A stretch of DNA of 64,000 nt from positions 29,292-93,291 of the forward strand of contig VBBN01000034.1 in assembly GCA_005888735.1 (NCBI GenBank). Reading direction: 5' to 3'. Below are positions 8,473 through 17,315 of the stretch, one piece after another. Position 1 is the stretch's first letter, and every line of letters starts with the position of its first letter. The notes beneath the pieces were generated by a model that saw only the letters and a list, made by a program, of their open reading frames with translations, was not told where the DNA came from and did not search any database. The DNA is from Candidatus Bathyarchaeota archaeon (GTDB lineage: Archaea > Thermoproteota > Bathyarchaeia > 40CM-2-53-6). Both the position numbers and the translations under genes were made by a program.

Positions 8473-9456
8473 TCACACCGTGATGACGATTTTTCCTCGG
8501 GCGTGTCCTTCCTCAAAGTAGCGGACAGCGTCGGGTACCTTGCTCAACGGGTAGCGGCTGTCTATCACCGGGGTCACCTTTCCTCTCTCGATGAGCTCTT
8601 TGAGTACAAGCAAGTCCGGTTTGTTTAGTTTCGCTATACGGAAGACCATCTTCTGGCTCACGAATGGTCTCAAGAAGAGTGATTTGATCGGGAGAGCGAG
8701 GGGTCCGATCCAGCGACCTTCTTTAGAATATGAACCCTTTGTGGCACCCACAATCACAAGAATTCCTTTGGGGACCAAGGCGCGCCTGTAATCTGACAAC
8801 GAACGGTTTCCCGCGTTATCTAGGATGAGATCGTATCGCTGCCCGTTTTTGGTGAAATCCTCCTTGGTGTAATCCACGACGTGGTCTGCGCCGAGCGAGC
8901 GGACTAGGTCCAGGTTCCTCGTGCTGCAGACACCGGTCACTTCCACTCCGAACGACTTTGCGATCTGGACGGCGAACGTACCCACGCCTCCCGACGCGCC
9001 GTTGATCAGGACTTTCTGCCCTGGCCGAATCTGGCCCCAGTCACGTAGAGCCTGCAGGGCCGTGATTGCCGCGATGGGAATGGCCGCCGCTTGCTCGAGC
9101 GTTATGTTGGCCGGTTTCCGCACGAGTTTATCTTCGGGGACGCATGCATATTCGGCGAAGGCGCCGCTACGCCCGCAGAAGACCTCATCGCCCTGTTGAA
9201 ACTCTGTTACGTTCTTGCCTATCGCTTCAACCACGCCGGCCATGTCAACTCCTGTTTTGGGGTCTTTTGGTCGGCGCAGCCCCATCGACATGCGGGCGAT
9301 GTATGGCAGGCCTGTCATGTAGTGCCAGTCAGCGGGATTGACGGAGGCCGCTTTGACTCGAACTAGCACTTCGTCATCTTGGACTACAGGCTTGTCCACT
9401 TCTTTGAGTTCCAGAACGTCAGGTGAGCCGTATCGCTGGTAGACGACTGCTTTCAT
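8473..9456 (-). CDS. Zinc-independent MDR family NAD(P)-dependent dehydrogenase / quinone oxidoreductase
   Basis: This is a medium-chain dehydrogenase/reductase of the quinone oxidoreductase type. The GroES-like N-terminus reads 'MKAVVYQRYGSPDVLELKEV', followed by 'RVKAASVNPADWHYMTG'. The Rossmann part has 'LINGASGGVGTFAVQIAK', the usual AxxGxxG-type NADPH-binding loop, then 'GVCSTRNLDLVRSLGADHVVDYT'. The usual zinc-ligand cysteines are absent, as in NADPH:quinone reductases. The ORF track starts 37 codons earlier, but family members begin at MKAVVYQ, so I chose ATG 9456. It probably reduces quinones or alpha,beta-unsaturated carbonyls with NADPH. Confidence 0.92.
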   Translation of the reverse strand: MKAVVYQRYGSPDVLELKEVDKPVVQDDEVLVRVKAASVNPADWHYMTGLPYIARMSMGLRRPKDPKTGVDMAGVVEAIGKNVTEFQQGDEVFCGRSGAFAEYACVPEDKLVRKPANITLEQAAAIPIAAITALQALRDWGQIRPGQKVLINGASGGVGTFAVQIAKSFGVEVTGVCSTRNLDLVRSLGADHVVDYTKEDFTKNGQRYDLILDNAGNRSLSDYRRALVPKGILVIVGATKGSYSKEGRWIGPLALPIKSLFLRPFVSQKMVFRIAKLNKPDLLVLKELIERGKVTPVIDSRYPLSKVPDAVRYFEEGHARGKIVITV

Positions 9457-9651
9457 CGTGCTCTTCTGGTCCGTCGCGGGAAGGGCCGGCTGGGTCACTT
9501 TACCAGGAGCTGGGATGGTTTCAAGGGTCAACTTAGGGTCTGCGTAACAATCGAGACTCGCATACAAAAGGGTGTACCTAGGTCATTAGCCGAGGTCTGA
9601 TGGTTGGGGGAGAAAGGCTGTTAGGACCCTTGTACTAGTGGGCTGTGGCAA

Positions 9652-10233
9652 ATGAAGCCTGTGTTCTTCTCTTCACCATCTGAGCTGCGCAAGTGGTTTG
9701 AGCAATATCACAAAAAGGCGCAGGAGCTGTGGGTTGGATTTTACAAGATGGGTTCTGGTCGGCAGAGTGTGACTATGCCGGAGGCTGTGGATCAAGCCCT
9801 GTGTTTCGGCTGGATTGACAGTGTCCGGAAGAATGTTGACGCGGTGAGTTACATGAATCGGTTTACTCCACGGAAGCCTCGCAGTATCTGGAGCTCTGTC
9901 AATTCCAAGCGGGCGAAGGAGCTGGTCGAATTGGGACTGATGCAGCCCGCGGGTCTCATGGCGTTTCGGGAGAGGGATGCGGAGAAGTCGGGGGTGTACT
10001 CGTATGAGCGAAAGAGTTTCAGGAAACTCCCTGAGGTATACGAGCGCAAGCTGAGGATGAACGGGGAAGCGTGGAGCTTCTTCAAGTCACAGCCTCCGTC
10101 CTACCAGAGGACAGCAGGATACTGGGTGGCAAGTGCGAAGAGAGAGGAGACGAGGTTGAAACGGCTCGACATTTTGATTCGATACTCGGAGAAGGGAGGG
10201 ACAATCCCACCACTGACCAGACCGAGTCCTTAG
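9652..10233 (+). CDS. YdeI/OmpD-associated family protein
   Basis: The 193-residue sequence is a classic YdeI-like protein. It has 'ELWVGFYKMGSGRQSVTMPEAVDQALCFGWIDS', 'RFTPRKPRSIWSSVNSKRAKEL', the 'GLMQPAGLMAF' turn and the C-terminal 'PPSYQRTAGYWVASAKREETRLKRL' segment (OmdA, PF13376). The family is widespread in bacteria and some archaea; the 'bacteriocin protection' label from Salmonella is indirect, and molecular function is unknown. The start is ATG. Confidence 0.85.
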   Translation: MKPVFFSSPSELRKWFEQYHKKAQELWVGFYKMGSGRQSVTMPEAVDQALCFGWIDSVRKNVDAVSYMNRFTPRKPRSIWSSVNSKRAKELVELGLMQPAGLMAFRERDAEKSGVYSYERKSFRKLPEVYERKLRMNGEAWSFFKSQPPSYQRTAGYWVASAKREETRLKRLDILIRYSEKGGTIPPLTRPSP

Positions 10234-10371
10234 ATGAGTAGCTCTTGGAATGTTTCATTGGCATTGTCGGGTTTCTTTTTGGAAACCTACTGCTTAGGCG
10301 TCCTGGGCGAGGCTGTCTTGAGTCGGAAAGCTTAATTCCGCGGGCCCACTGGTGGGAGATGTGGGAAGGAA

Positions 10372-10608
10372 TTGGCAAGAACTGCAACCGTAGACGTTGA
10401 TGAGAGAGGCAGGGTTCACTTGCCTGCATCGATGAGGCGGGAGTTAAAGACAAGCAGGTTCAAGATATCGCTCGACAGGGGGAGGATTGTGATGGAGCCG
10501 GTTCAGCCGGCCGAGGCCGTGAAGGGAAAGTACAAGGGGCTTCTCAAGGTCAACATGGAGGAGCTGGAAGAGTCTCAGGAGCGCTTTGTAGCTGCAGGCC
10601 GCCGCTAG
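10372..10608 (+). CDS. AbrB/MazE-type antitoxin
   Basis: This 78-residue SpoVT/AbrB swapped-hairpin DNA-binding protein has 'VDERGRVHLPASMRRELKTSRF', the usual D..GRv.LP...R..L pattern, and 'DRGRIVMEPVQP'. The C-terminal helix 'NMEELEESQERFVAAG' is typical of the toxin-binding tail. It should neutralise the PIN toxin encoded immediately downstream and repress the shared promoter. The start is TTG. The toxin frame overlaps its 3' end. Confidence 0.8.
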   Translation: MARTATVDVDERGRVHLPASMRRELKTSRFKISLDRGRIVMEPVQPAEAVKGKYKGLLKVNMEELEESQERFVAAGRR

Positions 10609-11050
10609 CCGGCTTCCTTCGCCGCTTCTAGTCGAGGCGGATCTTTTCATCTCATACCTCACCTCGGACCACCACCTCGTTCAACACTTTCGGCCTGTTG
10701 TAGATGCTAGTCTGGAGGGGAAGCTGGACCTTTTGGTTTCGTCAGAGGTGTATGACGATGTCGTGGCCTGCTTGAGAAGCCAGGAGGTTCCTCTGGAGAA
10801 GGTTCGAGCGTTCATCCAAGACATGAGGGCTATTCCACACACAGCTCTTCCGGTCACGCTTGACGTCGCAATTACAGCTCTCGACCTTTACGTTAAACAT
10901 GGGGGGTCGAGAAAGCTTCACTACTTTGACGCGTTTCACGTCGCAACATCTCAGCTTGAACGACTTCCCCTTCTTACGAGTGACAGGTATATATTGGAAC
11001 ATTCCAGCCGACTCGGGACCAAAACGATCGAGGTGCGAGGCATCAGGTAG
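10592..11050 (+). CDS. PIN-domain toxin (VapC-like), start uncertain
   Basis: The ORF track lists only 10733-11050, but the frame continues upstream into 'LLVEADLFISYLTSDHHLV', which holds the first conserved acidic residue of a PIN nuclease. The C-terminal half has 'YFDAFHVATSQ' and 'LLTSDRYIL', the other acidic positions. PIN toxins cleave RNA in a Mg2+-dependent way. No ATG, GTG or TTG exists between the upstream TAG and codon 48; the only reasonable candidate near the right place is CTG at 10592, or one of the following rare codons, coupled to the antitoxin stop. Alternatively the 5' end is damaged and the toxin is inactive. The pairing with the AbrB-type gene supports a toxin-antitoxin module. 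Confidence 0.75.
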   Translation: MQAAASRLPSPLLVEADLFISYLTSDHHLVQHFRPVVDASLEGKLDLLVSSEVYDDVVACLRSQEVPLEKVRAFIQDMRAIPHTALPVTLDVAITALDLYVKHGGSRKLHYFDAFHVATSQLERLPLLTSDRYILEHSSRLGTKTIEVRGIR

Positions 11051-11293
11051 GAAGGAGGACATTCTGTCCTAAAACTAGGCACAACATTGTTCTGATGTGT
11101 CGAGCTCGATTAGCCTCATGTCCCGCTCCGAGTCTGCGGATGTTTGCATGTCCTCTTGGGATGGTCTTGGAATTAGTGCTTGGAGAGTGACTTTGTATTC
11201 AAGATTGTTATTCCACCGCCGGTCTAGACATCTCTCAAGCGATTGACGAAAAAAAAGGAGGGTTAGGGGTCTGCTGGAATTCTGGTGTATTTT

Positions 11294-13168
11294 CTAGAAT
11301 GTGCCTTTTGCTATGGCGATGTCTTGCTGGTTGACTGTTGTGGGTACGAATTCGAAGCCGAACCACCATGTGACTGTTTGCTTGTTGTTGGTGTCGGCCC
11401 AAACGGCGTGGAAGACGTTGTCTTTGCCGACTGCGATGCTTGTGTAGTCGCCGATGAAGCCGCCTCCGAATCCATGGCGGGAGTTGATAGGATGAGTGGT
11501 TACGATTTGGCTTACGTTGGTTGTGATGTCTGCGACTGCGTAGTCTAGGCGTGCGTTGTTGATGTAGTTTCCGAGTGTTAGGCAGTTGATCCGGCCGACG
11601 GCTGTGGGTGTTGCGGGCTGGGCGCAGGTCTGCCAGGGGGAGATGATGTCGGCTGCGTAGGCTGAGATGTAGACGCGGCCGTTGGGGGCTGTTGCGACTG
11701 ATGGGAAGAAGGTTTCAACGCGGCCCGTGTTGGAGGGTGCCTTGAGTGTTGTGCCGTCGGGGTTTGTGGCTGGATAGCCGATTGGTGTCCGGTTGGACGC
11801 GTCTATTGCTGGGTTGAAGGATTGTGGTGTGGTCCAGGCGTTTCCGCCGTCTGTGGATTTGCCGTAGACTACTGAGCTGTGGCAGTTGGCCCGGACGCTT
11901 GCAACGCCGCTGATGAAGAAGGCGCAGACGGGGTCGATGGTGTAGCTGGTGGCTGTGTTGCGGACTTCCGAGTTCCAGGTTGCGTACAAGTCGCCGTTTG
12001 GTGCTATGTCGGCGGCTGGGAAGCTGTTGACTCGGAAGGCTGTGTTGGCTGGGTTGAGAATGTCTACGACTTGGCTGACTGCTACTGGCTGGGTCCATTT
12101 CTTTCCGCCGTCTGTTGACTTTACCATCCAGATGCTGTTGTAGGTGGCGAAGCGGTCGCTTCCTTCCCAGAAGGCGTAGATTGTTCCGTCTGGTCCGACT
12201 AAGACGCGGCTTCCTTGGTCGTAGAGGACGTTGCCGACTATTAGTTGTCCGTCGGTGAAGGTTCGTCCGCCGTTGCTGCTGCTGGCGAACATGATGGGTG
12301 ATTGGACGTACCGGCCTGTTTGTGGGCTGAATAAGAATCGCGTCCAGGTGACGTAGATGTTGTCGCGGAAGCGGCTGTTAGCGTTCTGGTCGACTGCGAT
12401 CCATTCCTTGTCGTTGAGGGTGCTCTTGCTGGTTGTCTGGCCGATGAAGGTTGGGGGTCCCCAGTGGAGATCGCCGTTATTGTCGAAGGTTCCCTTGTTG
12501 AAGGCTACCGTGTTGGGTGCTGATAGGCGGTTGAAGCCTAGGCCTGCGAAGTACACGTTTCCTCTGGTGTCGAAGGCTAGCGCGGGGTCTCCGCCTGCGT
12601 CGTAGATTCCGCCGGTTAGGCGTTCGACTCCGGGGATGAGGGTTGCGAGGTGTTGTGGGTCTGTTGCGATGCAGCACCAGGTTTGTCCGCCGTTGTTGCT
12701 GTAGTATGTTCCGCTGTAAGCCTCTCCTTGGGCGCTGCAAGGTGCGCCGTTGAACGTGCATGGCCAGACGCGTGTGATGTAGTCGTTGCTGCCGACGACG
12801 ATCCGGTTGGGATTGTTCGGGTCAACGGCGATGGCTGGCTCGTTTTGGGGTGCTCCTGCGGCGTCCTGGTTGACGGTTATGTCTGGTGATTGGATCGTGT
12901 TTCCGTCCAAGGGGCTGGAGAGGACATAGGTTGGGGTGATGGCTGTGCCTGGGTAGGGTGGTGGTGCTTGGTCGCTGTTGTCTGCTTCTTCCTGGAAGAG
13001 GCCGCTGAGGCGGATGTAGAGGCCGGGGGTGTCGTTGACGCTGGCGTTTCTGCCGGCTAGGGTGTTGGTGTCGTAGGTTTGTATTGTTGTGGCGGTTATT
13101 GCCTGTATTCCGCCGCTTATCATGGCTATTGAGAGGACGAGGAAGATAGCTAGGGTAATCTGCTTCAA
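11294..13168 (-). CDS. Secreted sialidase/BNR-like propeller protein (propeller 2)
   Basis: This is a 624-residue exported protein. The signal peptide 'QITLAIFLVLSIAMISGG' is followed by propeller blades with BNR-like repeats: 'YSNNGGQTWCCIATD', 'SSNGGRTFTDG', 'STDGGKKWTQPVAV' and 'STDGGNAWTTP'. 'NEPAIAVDPNNPNRIVVGSN' and 'LNDKEWIAVDQN' are typical of exo-sialidase-like proteins annotated by fold only. Repeated blades near 'GGDPALAFDTRGNVYFAGL' and 'GGGFIGDYTSIAVG' look like calcium- or ligand-binding turns. No membrane anchor is visible, so it may be released. It belongs to the same family as the proteins at 4.5-7.3 kb and 22.5-24.5 kb. Confidence 0.88.
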   Translation of the reverse strand: MKQITLAIFLVLSIAMISGGIQAITATTIQTYDTNTLAGRNASVNDTPGLYIRLSGLFQEEADNSDQAPPPYPGTAITPTYVLSSPLDGNTIQSPDITVNQDAAGAPQNEPAIAVDPNNPNRIVVGSNDYITRVWPCTFNGAPCSAQGEAYSGTYYSNNGGQTWCCIATDPQHLATLIPGVERLTGGIYDAGGDPALAFDTRGNVYFAGLGFNRLSAPNTVAFNKGTFDNNGDLHWGPPTFIGQTTSKSTLNDKEWIAVDQNANSRFRDNIYVTWTRFLFSPQTGRYVQSPIMFASSSNGGRTFTDGQLIVGNVLYDQGSRVLVGPDGTIYAFWEGSDRFATYNSIWMVKSTDGGKKWTQPVAVSQVVDILNPANTAFRVNSFPAADIAPNGDLYATWNSEVRNTATSYTIDPVCAFFISGVASVRANCHSSVVYGKSTDGGNAWTTPQSFNPAIDASNRTPIGYPATNPDGTTLKAPSNTGRVETFFPSVATAPNGRVYISAYAADIISPWQTCAQPATPTAVGRINCLTLGNYINNARLDYAVADITTNVSQIVTTHPINSRHGFGGGFIGDYTSIAVGKDNVFHAVWADTNNKQTVTWWFGFEFVPTTVNQQDIAIAKGTF

Positions 13169-13198
13169 AGATTTTCGGGCGGGGTGAGTGCTTCTAAC

Positions 13199-13206
13199 AT
13201 ATAAGC
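13199..13206 (-). promoter_or_regulatory. TATA box for propeller 2
   Basis: The minus strand reads CTTATATG about 30 bases before the ATG at 13168. That predicts initiation only a few bases before the start codon, i.e. a nearly leaderless mRNA, which is common in this archaeal group. Confidence 0.5.
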
Positions 13207-13528
13207 CTGAGAGGGGTGGAAGACCGGCGAATGTTAAACAGGGTCGAAGTCTTACCGAGTTATCGACTCGACTGGCGAGCTATCCCGGTCGGGGGTAGCT
13301 GGTGCTGAATGTGCCTGGTTCTCCATTCTCTTGTTCATCTAGTAGGAAAGGGCCATGAAACGCGGAAGTTATTTGCGGCTCAGGGGCTCATAAGGCTAAT
13401 GGAAGAATGGCTCTCTGGAGTGATTTTGTTTGAGAAGCACAAAAGTGAGGACAGGCTCAGCGTGAATTTTCTATTTTGAAAACGGCATCTCTCTTGAGCT
13501 GACCGCACTCCTTCAGGAGGCTCGACTC
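13207..13528. other. Intergenic gap
   Basis: I see no coding pattern on either strand between the propeller 2 promoter and the toxin gene. Confidence 0.5.
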
Positions 13529-13879
13529 TTATGTCGAGGACGTTGGACCTGTCTGAGTCAGCTTGACTTTCCGTGCGCTATCCAATAGCTGGATGCAACG
13601 AGCCAGGTGTGATTCGAGAACCTGTCTTATCGCGCTCGGAATAGCAGGATGCACATCAATGACGAGTATCTTGGCTTTCGGGTTGGGATGCAACTCCAGG
13701 AAATCCGAGTCAAGCGTGATTACGACCTCCCCAGAGTGGGAGGCCTCCTCGGCGATTCGTCCGTTGCTTGACCCGGGTCCAAATACTTCACGAACCGTCC
13801 TGACTTGAAATCCTTTCTTCTTGAGAAGTTCAATAACGGATGATGGAACGTTCTCGTCAAGGAGAAACCGTACGGCCAA
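13529..13879 (-). CDS. DUF5615 PIN-like toxin
   Basis: The 116-residue protein opens with 'VRFLLDENVPSSVIELLKKKGF', the hallmark of the DUF5615 PIN-like family, and contains 'GEVVITLDSDFLELHP', which supplies the other acidic residues. Such proteins are the toxin halves of DUF433-DUF5615 pairs and are predicted RNA nucleases. It follows the DUF433 gene by two bases, so the two are one operon. The C-terminal tail 'LTQTGPTSST' is unstructured. Confidence 0.85.
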   Translation of the reverse strand: MAVRFLLDENVPSSVIELLKKKGFQVRTVREVFGPGSSNGRIAEEASHSGEVVITLDSDFLELHPNPKAKILVIDVHPAIPSAIRQVLESHLARCIQLLDSARKVKLTQTGPTSST

Positions 13880-13881
13880 CC

Positions 13882-14112
13882 CTATGCGTCCGTCGTTGAC
13901 TTTAGCCTCTCATACCCAACGATTTCGTGGACCTTCTTAGCGAGATAGAGGACCATGACCAGATCGTCCCTCTTCAAATGGGGATATTCCCGAAGGATGT
14001 CGTCAACGCCGAGACCGGAGCCCACGAGCTCCAGTAAAAGGTCGACAGGGATTCTAGTGCCTCCGATTACGGGTTTCCCACCAAGAATTTCACGGTGCGC
14101 TTCGATGGCCAC
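13882..14112 (-). CDS. DUF433 antitoxin
   Basis: This 76-residue winged-helix-like protein contains the DUF433 core 'ILGGKPVIGGTRIPVDLLLELVGSG' and 'DDILREYPHLKRDDLVMVLYLAKK'. DUF433 proteins bind DNA and partner PIN-like nucleases; here the toxin gene begins two bases downstream. The predicted roles are neutralising the toxin and repressing the operon. Confidence 0.87.
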   Translation of the reverse strand: MAIEAHREILGGKPVIGGTRIPVDLLLELVGSGLGVDDILREYPHLKRDDLVMVLYLAKKVHEIVGYERLKSTTDA

Positions 14113-14347
14113 AGCTAAGTCCCCATGAATAATCTACGGGGATGGCTAATAAGGAATACCGGAACCACCCACCCGTTTACCAATCAATCGGCTCCGAATC
14201 TGGTAGGTGGAATTCTCTCGGACTTGTTTCTCACGTCTGATGAAAAACCAAACATGAAGCAACGGCGATCTGGAACCTTCCTGAACGTACGCTCGGCTTC
14301 GGATTTCGATGGAATCCCTGGGATAGCTATCGATAGCAACTCCCAGG

Positions 14348-14839
14348 CTACGCCTGCACCGTAATGGTCCCGTGCATGAAGAGGTGGACTGTGCAGTAGT
14401 AGTGGTAGGTGCCTGCTGCGAGGTCGAAGGTGAAGCTGAACTGCTGGTCCCTCTTGAAACCATCAGAATACTGATTGTTAGAGTCGAAAGCTCGCGCACC
14501 TGACGTGTTGGACCCGGCTCCGTCGGGACAAGCAGCACTACTGTCGGAAGAGACGCATTCAGTCGCAGTGTGAGGCTTACCACCCATATTCGTCCACGTC
14601 AACGCCGTCCCGGCAGTCACGTTCTTCGACACCGGGCTGTACCCACAATTACTAGAGTTTGAGCAGAACCCATTATCCCACATCGTCACGTTAGGCCCAG
14701 TGGGCGGGAGAGGCGCAGCTCCCGGCCTGTTCGACACATAGGCCAAAGACCCGACCACAGCCACCGCCGCAATGACAACTGCTCCCAGGATAATCCAGAG
14801 TTTCCTCCTACGACGAGCCGGCTTCTCGCTCACCGTCAT
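14348..14839 (-). CDS. Membrane-anchored plastocyanin-like cupredoxin
   Basis: An N-terminal transmembrane anchor ('LWIILGAVVIAAVAVVGSLAY') precedes one cupredoxin domain. Type 1 copper ligands are visible: His in 'GGKPHTATEC', then Cys, His and Met in 'YHYYCTVHLFMHG' (C-x2-H-x2-M). An extra cysteine pair ('NGFCSNSSNCGY') could form a disulfide. Such blue copper proteins carry electrons on the outer face of the membrane and are abundant in Nitrososphaeria-related archaea. The ORF-track start at 14860 overlaps the upstream gene, so I prefer the ATG at 14839 (MTVSEKP). The four-base spacing from the SHOCT gene suggests co-transcription. Confidence 0.9.
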   Translation of the reverse strand: MTVSEKPARRRRKLWIILGAVVIAAVAVVGSLAYVSNRPGAAPLPPTGPNVTMWDNGFCSNSSNCGYSPVSKNVTAGTALTWTNMGGKPHTATECVSSDSSAACPDGAGSNTSGARAFDSNNQYSDGFKRDQQFSFTFDLAAGTYHYYCTVHLFMHGTITVQA

Positions 14840-14843
14840 AGTT

Positions 14844-15230
14844 TCAATCCTCCACCCCATGTCCGTGGCCTCGAAGATCCCGCATCATCCTGTCGAACTC
14901 TTCCTTCGTGACCTCACCCCTCGCATACCTCGCCCGAAGAACAGTGACAGCGTCGTCGCCCACATACCTCGAGTAACCGTACGGACGCGCTCCCCAAGGC
15001 CAGAAAACCCACCTAAACACCCAGAACAAAAGGAAGAAGGCGAATACTGCCCAAATCCAGCTGAAGCCAAACCCTCGATACTCCATCCATGGTCCGGGTG
15101 TCCACGCTCCAAAATAGATCCACAGACCAATCGAGACGGCGACAAGCCCCAGGACCAAAATGATTCCGTAGGCGAATATTTTCCGCGTCCGCCTCCATTC
15201 CTCCGACGCGGCATGTTGCAAGTTACTCAT
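14844..15230 (-). CDS. SHOCT-domain two-helix membrane protein
   Basis: Two transmembrane segments ('IFAYGIILVLGLVAVSIGLWIYF' and 'SWIWAVFAFFLLFWVFRWVFWPWG') are followed by a C-terminal SHOCT motif, 'LRARYARGEVTKEEFDRMMRDL'. SHOCT helices usually act as short oligomerisation or docking segments. I chose ATG 15230 (MSNLQHAA) over the longer GTG start at 15260. The gene sits directly upstream of the cupredoxin, so it may help assemble or anchor a membrane copper-protein complex; that role is inferred from position only. Confidence 0.8.
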   Translation of the reverse strand: MSNLQHAASEEWRRTRKIFAYGIILVLGLVAVSIGLWIYFGAWTPGPWMEYRGFGFSWIWAVFAFFLLFWVFRWVFWPWGARPYGYSRYVGDDAVTVLRARYARGEVTKEEFDRMMRDLRGHGHGVED

Positions 15231-15339
15231 CTTCGAATTCCACCAGCCAATACTCCGCACCGGGGAATTCTTATCTCAACGCCTAAACAACGGCCGACTT
15301 TCGGACATTCTTAATACAATCCCGTCCAAACCACGCCCT

Positions 15340-16257
15340 TTGTTGCTCCGCACCGACGACCTCCAGCTACGCATAATGCGCGAACTGACCAGCCCAGGCT
15401 CGTTCCGCTGGGACATCCGCGAATCCTACGCAGCCATGGCAGAACGTCTCAAAGTAGACGAGGAGACAGTCCGTAGAGGAGTCAACCGTGCACGCGAACT
15501 AGGCTTCCTGAAAACAATCCAGCTCGTCCTTAACCCCCACCTAATCGGACGCGAATCAGCCGGCATACAAGGAAACGTCGAAGACCCAGAAAAGAAACAG
15601 TCCACAGTCTCCCAAATAGAACAGCTCGACGGCGTCGTAATAATCATTAACCTCATCGGCAAACCCCTCCGCACCATCTTCTACTACCGAGATGAGAAGG
15701 CACACGCGAGAACAGTCCAGCAGATCAAGGCCATCTGCGGCTCCGGGGACACTGTCGAGTGGAGAGGCGGCTTCCCCCCCGCCAATCTGAACCTTCACAC
15801 CACAGACTGGCAGATCATCAAAGCCCTCCGCAAAGACCCCCGACGCCCAACATCAGACCTCGCACGCGACGTCGGCGTCTCAACAAAAACAGTCAAGAGA
15901 CGTCTCACCCTCATGACAGAAGGCCGAGCCTTCTACCTCCTCCCAGAACTCAACTACGACAAATACCCCGGCGTAGCCAGCGACTATCTCATCAGCATCC
16001 CAGACGAGGCAAAGAAAGCAACAATTGACAAGCAAATCCGGGCAAAACTCGACAGGCTAGTATTCTCGTTCACAGACGCGAAAGAATTCTCAATCTTCGC
16101 AAAAGTCTGCCTAAACATGAGCGAGGCAGACGAAACCCAAAAATGGATTCAAGGAATAGACGGCGTCAAAAACGTGAGAATGGACCTGATGAGAGAGACA
16201 ACGGTCGTAAAGGGCTGGCTGGACCGGGAGATAGAAACACGTCTCCAAAACGCGTGA
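15340..16257 (+). CDS. Lrp/AsnC-like regulator with two winged-helix domains
   Basis: The 305-residue protein contains two HTH units. One lies near residues 8-55 ('SYAAMAERLKVDEETVRRGVNRARELGFL'). A second, more typical AsnC-type HTH lies near 150-195 ('DWQIIKALRKDPRRPTSDLARDVGVSTKTVKRRL'). The regions after each may be degenerate ligand-binding domains. Archaeal double Lrp-like proteins are known, but their signals are mostly not. It is divergent from the SHOCT-cupredoxin pair with about 110 bases between starts, making that pair a likely target. Start is TTG at 15340. It uses more A/C-ending codons than the left-hand genes. Confidence 0.8.
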   Translation: MLLRTDDLQLRIMRELTSPGSFRWDIRESYAAMAERLKVDEETVRRGVNRARELGFLKTIQLVLNPHLIGRESAGIQGNVEDPEKKQSTVSQIEQLDGVVIIINLIGKPLRTIFYYRDEKAHARTVQQIKAICGSGDTVEWRGGFPPANLNLHTTDWQIIKALRKDPRRPTSDLARDVGVSTKTVKRRLTLMTEGRAFYLLPELNYDKYPGVASDYLISIPDEAKKATIDKQIRAKLDRLVFSFTDAKEFSIFAKVCLNMSEADETQKWIQGIDGVKNVRMDLMRETTVVKGWLDREIETRLQNA

Positions 16258-16291
16258 GCAAGTTTACCATATCTCGCGAACCTAGTCTGAC

Positions 16292-17053
16292 CTAATGAGC
16301 AACGCTCCCAAAGCCAACATCAAGGACGATGGAGTAGTGGTGACCAGAAGCCAGGGTTACCGTAAACCCGAAGATATTGCCGCGTCCCGTCACGACTCTT
16401 ATTGTGTATTGGTACCCGCTCGTGAAAGTGAATGCTGAACCATAGAGAGTGCACTGTGAACAACTCGAACCGATTCCGAATATTGTTGTCGTAACACTAT
16501 TCGCTGCAAGGGACGGACCGCTCCAGTTTGTGAACGCGTATTCGTTGCCGCTCGAGTCGGTGACGTAGTAAGATGTTAGGGTTGCAGTTCCGTTGCCATC
16601 GTTCAGAAGATCCGCAGCTACATGCGTGGAGTCTTGGAATACGGTGGAAGTCGGAACTATGTCTTCCGTGTAACTCGCTGATCTAGCAAAAGTGGTCATG
16701 AACTGGTTTCCGCACCACGTATTGACCGGAATCCCGATTTCGGAGTTAGCATCTTGGACCGTGGTGAATGTTCCGTTCTGTCCTGCCGCGATTGCCACGT
16801 TGATGCTGAACGACTGCGTTCCAAGTCTGTACGACGTGAGTCTCACCTCTTGCGACTGTGCGTTATGGACTGTGACTGTGTAGGAAGACTGCGTGCTCTG
16901 GCTTGCTGTGAAACCACCGGCTAGAAGGTTCGAGTTTTCAGCGCTGCAATACGACGTGGAGGTTGGCGGAACGCTGGGTGCTCCGGTTGCGAAGAGTCCG
17001 ATTACCCCTGCTGAGATTGCGATTACGAGTATTGCAATTACCCTAGTATTCAC
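16292..17053 (-). CDS. Secreted protein of unknown function
   Basis: This 253-residue product starts with a signal peptide or anchor ('VIAILVIAISAGVIGLFATGA'). It continues as two beta-rich halves of similar layout ('YTVTVHNAQSQEVRLTSYRL' and 'HVAADLLNDGNGTATLTSYYV'), which suggests an internal repeat of an immunoglobulin-like fold. Cysteines occur in pairs ('SSCSQCTLYG'), consistent with an extracytoplasmic location. I do not recognise the family. Similar archaeal surface proteins are often annotated only as hypothetical exported proteins. Confidence 0.7.
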   Translation of the reverse strand: MNTRVIAILVIAISAGVIGLFATGAPSVPPTSTSYCSAENSNLLAGGFTASQSTQSSYTVTVHNAQSQEVRLTSYRLGTQSFSINVAIAAGQNGTFTTVQDANSEIGIPVNTWCGNQFMTTFARSASYTEDIVPTSTVFQDSTHVAADLLNDGNGTATLTSYYVTDSSGNEYAFTNWSGPSLAANSVTTTIFGIGSSCSQCTLYGSAFTFTSGYQYTIRVVTGRGNIFGFTVTLASGHHYSIVLDVGFGSVAH

Positions 17054-17221
17054 CGTTCATCCTTCTCGGGACCATGAGCTTAACGTATTCAATCGTCTTG
17101 TAACTGGGCGTAGCGACCTCTCGATCAAGTTCTGTCAAAAAAAGTCCGAGTCAAACACCAACCGAAGAGAGATGGAAACTGGTGAGCCCGCCATCTTCAT
17201 CTTTGTCCTGCGCCTAAACCC

Positions 17222-17285
17222 TTTCTGAGGTATGATTGATCGAATCAAGAAAACTCTTGTAGTGGCTCTGACTACCTGTAAAACC
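17222..17285 (+). repeat. Dispersed repeat copy A
   Basis: The segment around 'AAGAAAACTCTTGTAGTGGC' is closely repeated at 50597-50655. In copy A it could encode a short peptide beginning MIDRIKKTLVVALT, which resembles a signal-peptide start. In copy B the same frame has an early stop. It may be a decayed gene start or a small mobile repeat. Confidence 0.5.
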
Positions 17286-17315
17286 ATGTCCCGAATCTAG
17301 AAACATTATCAGTTC

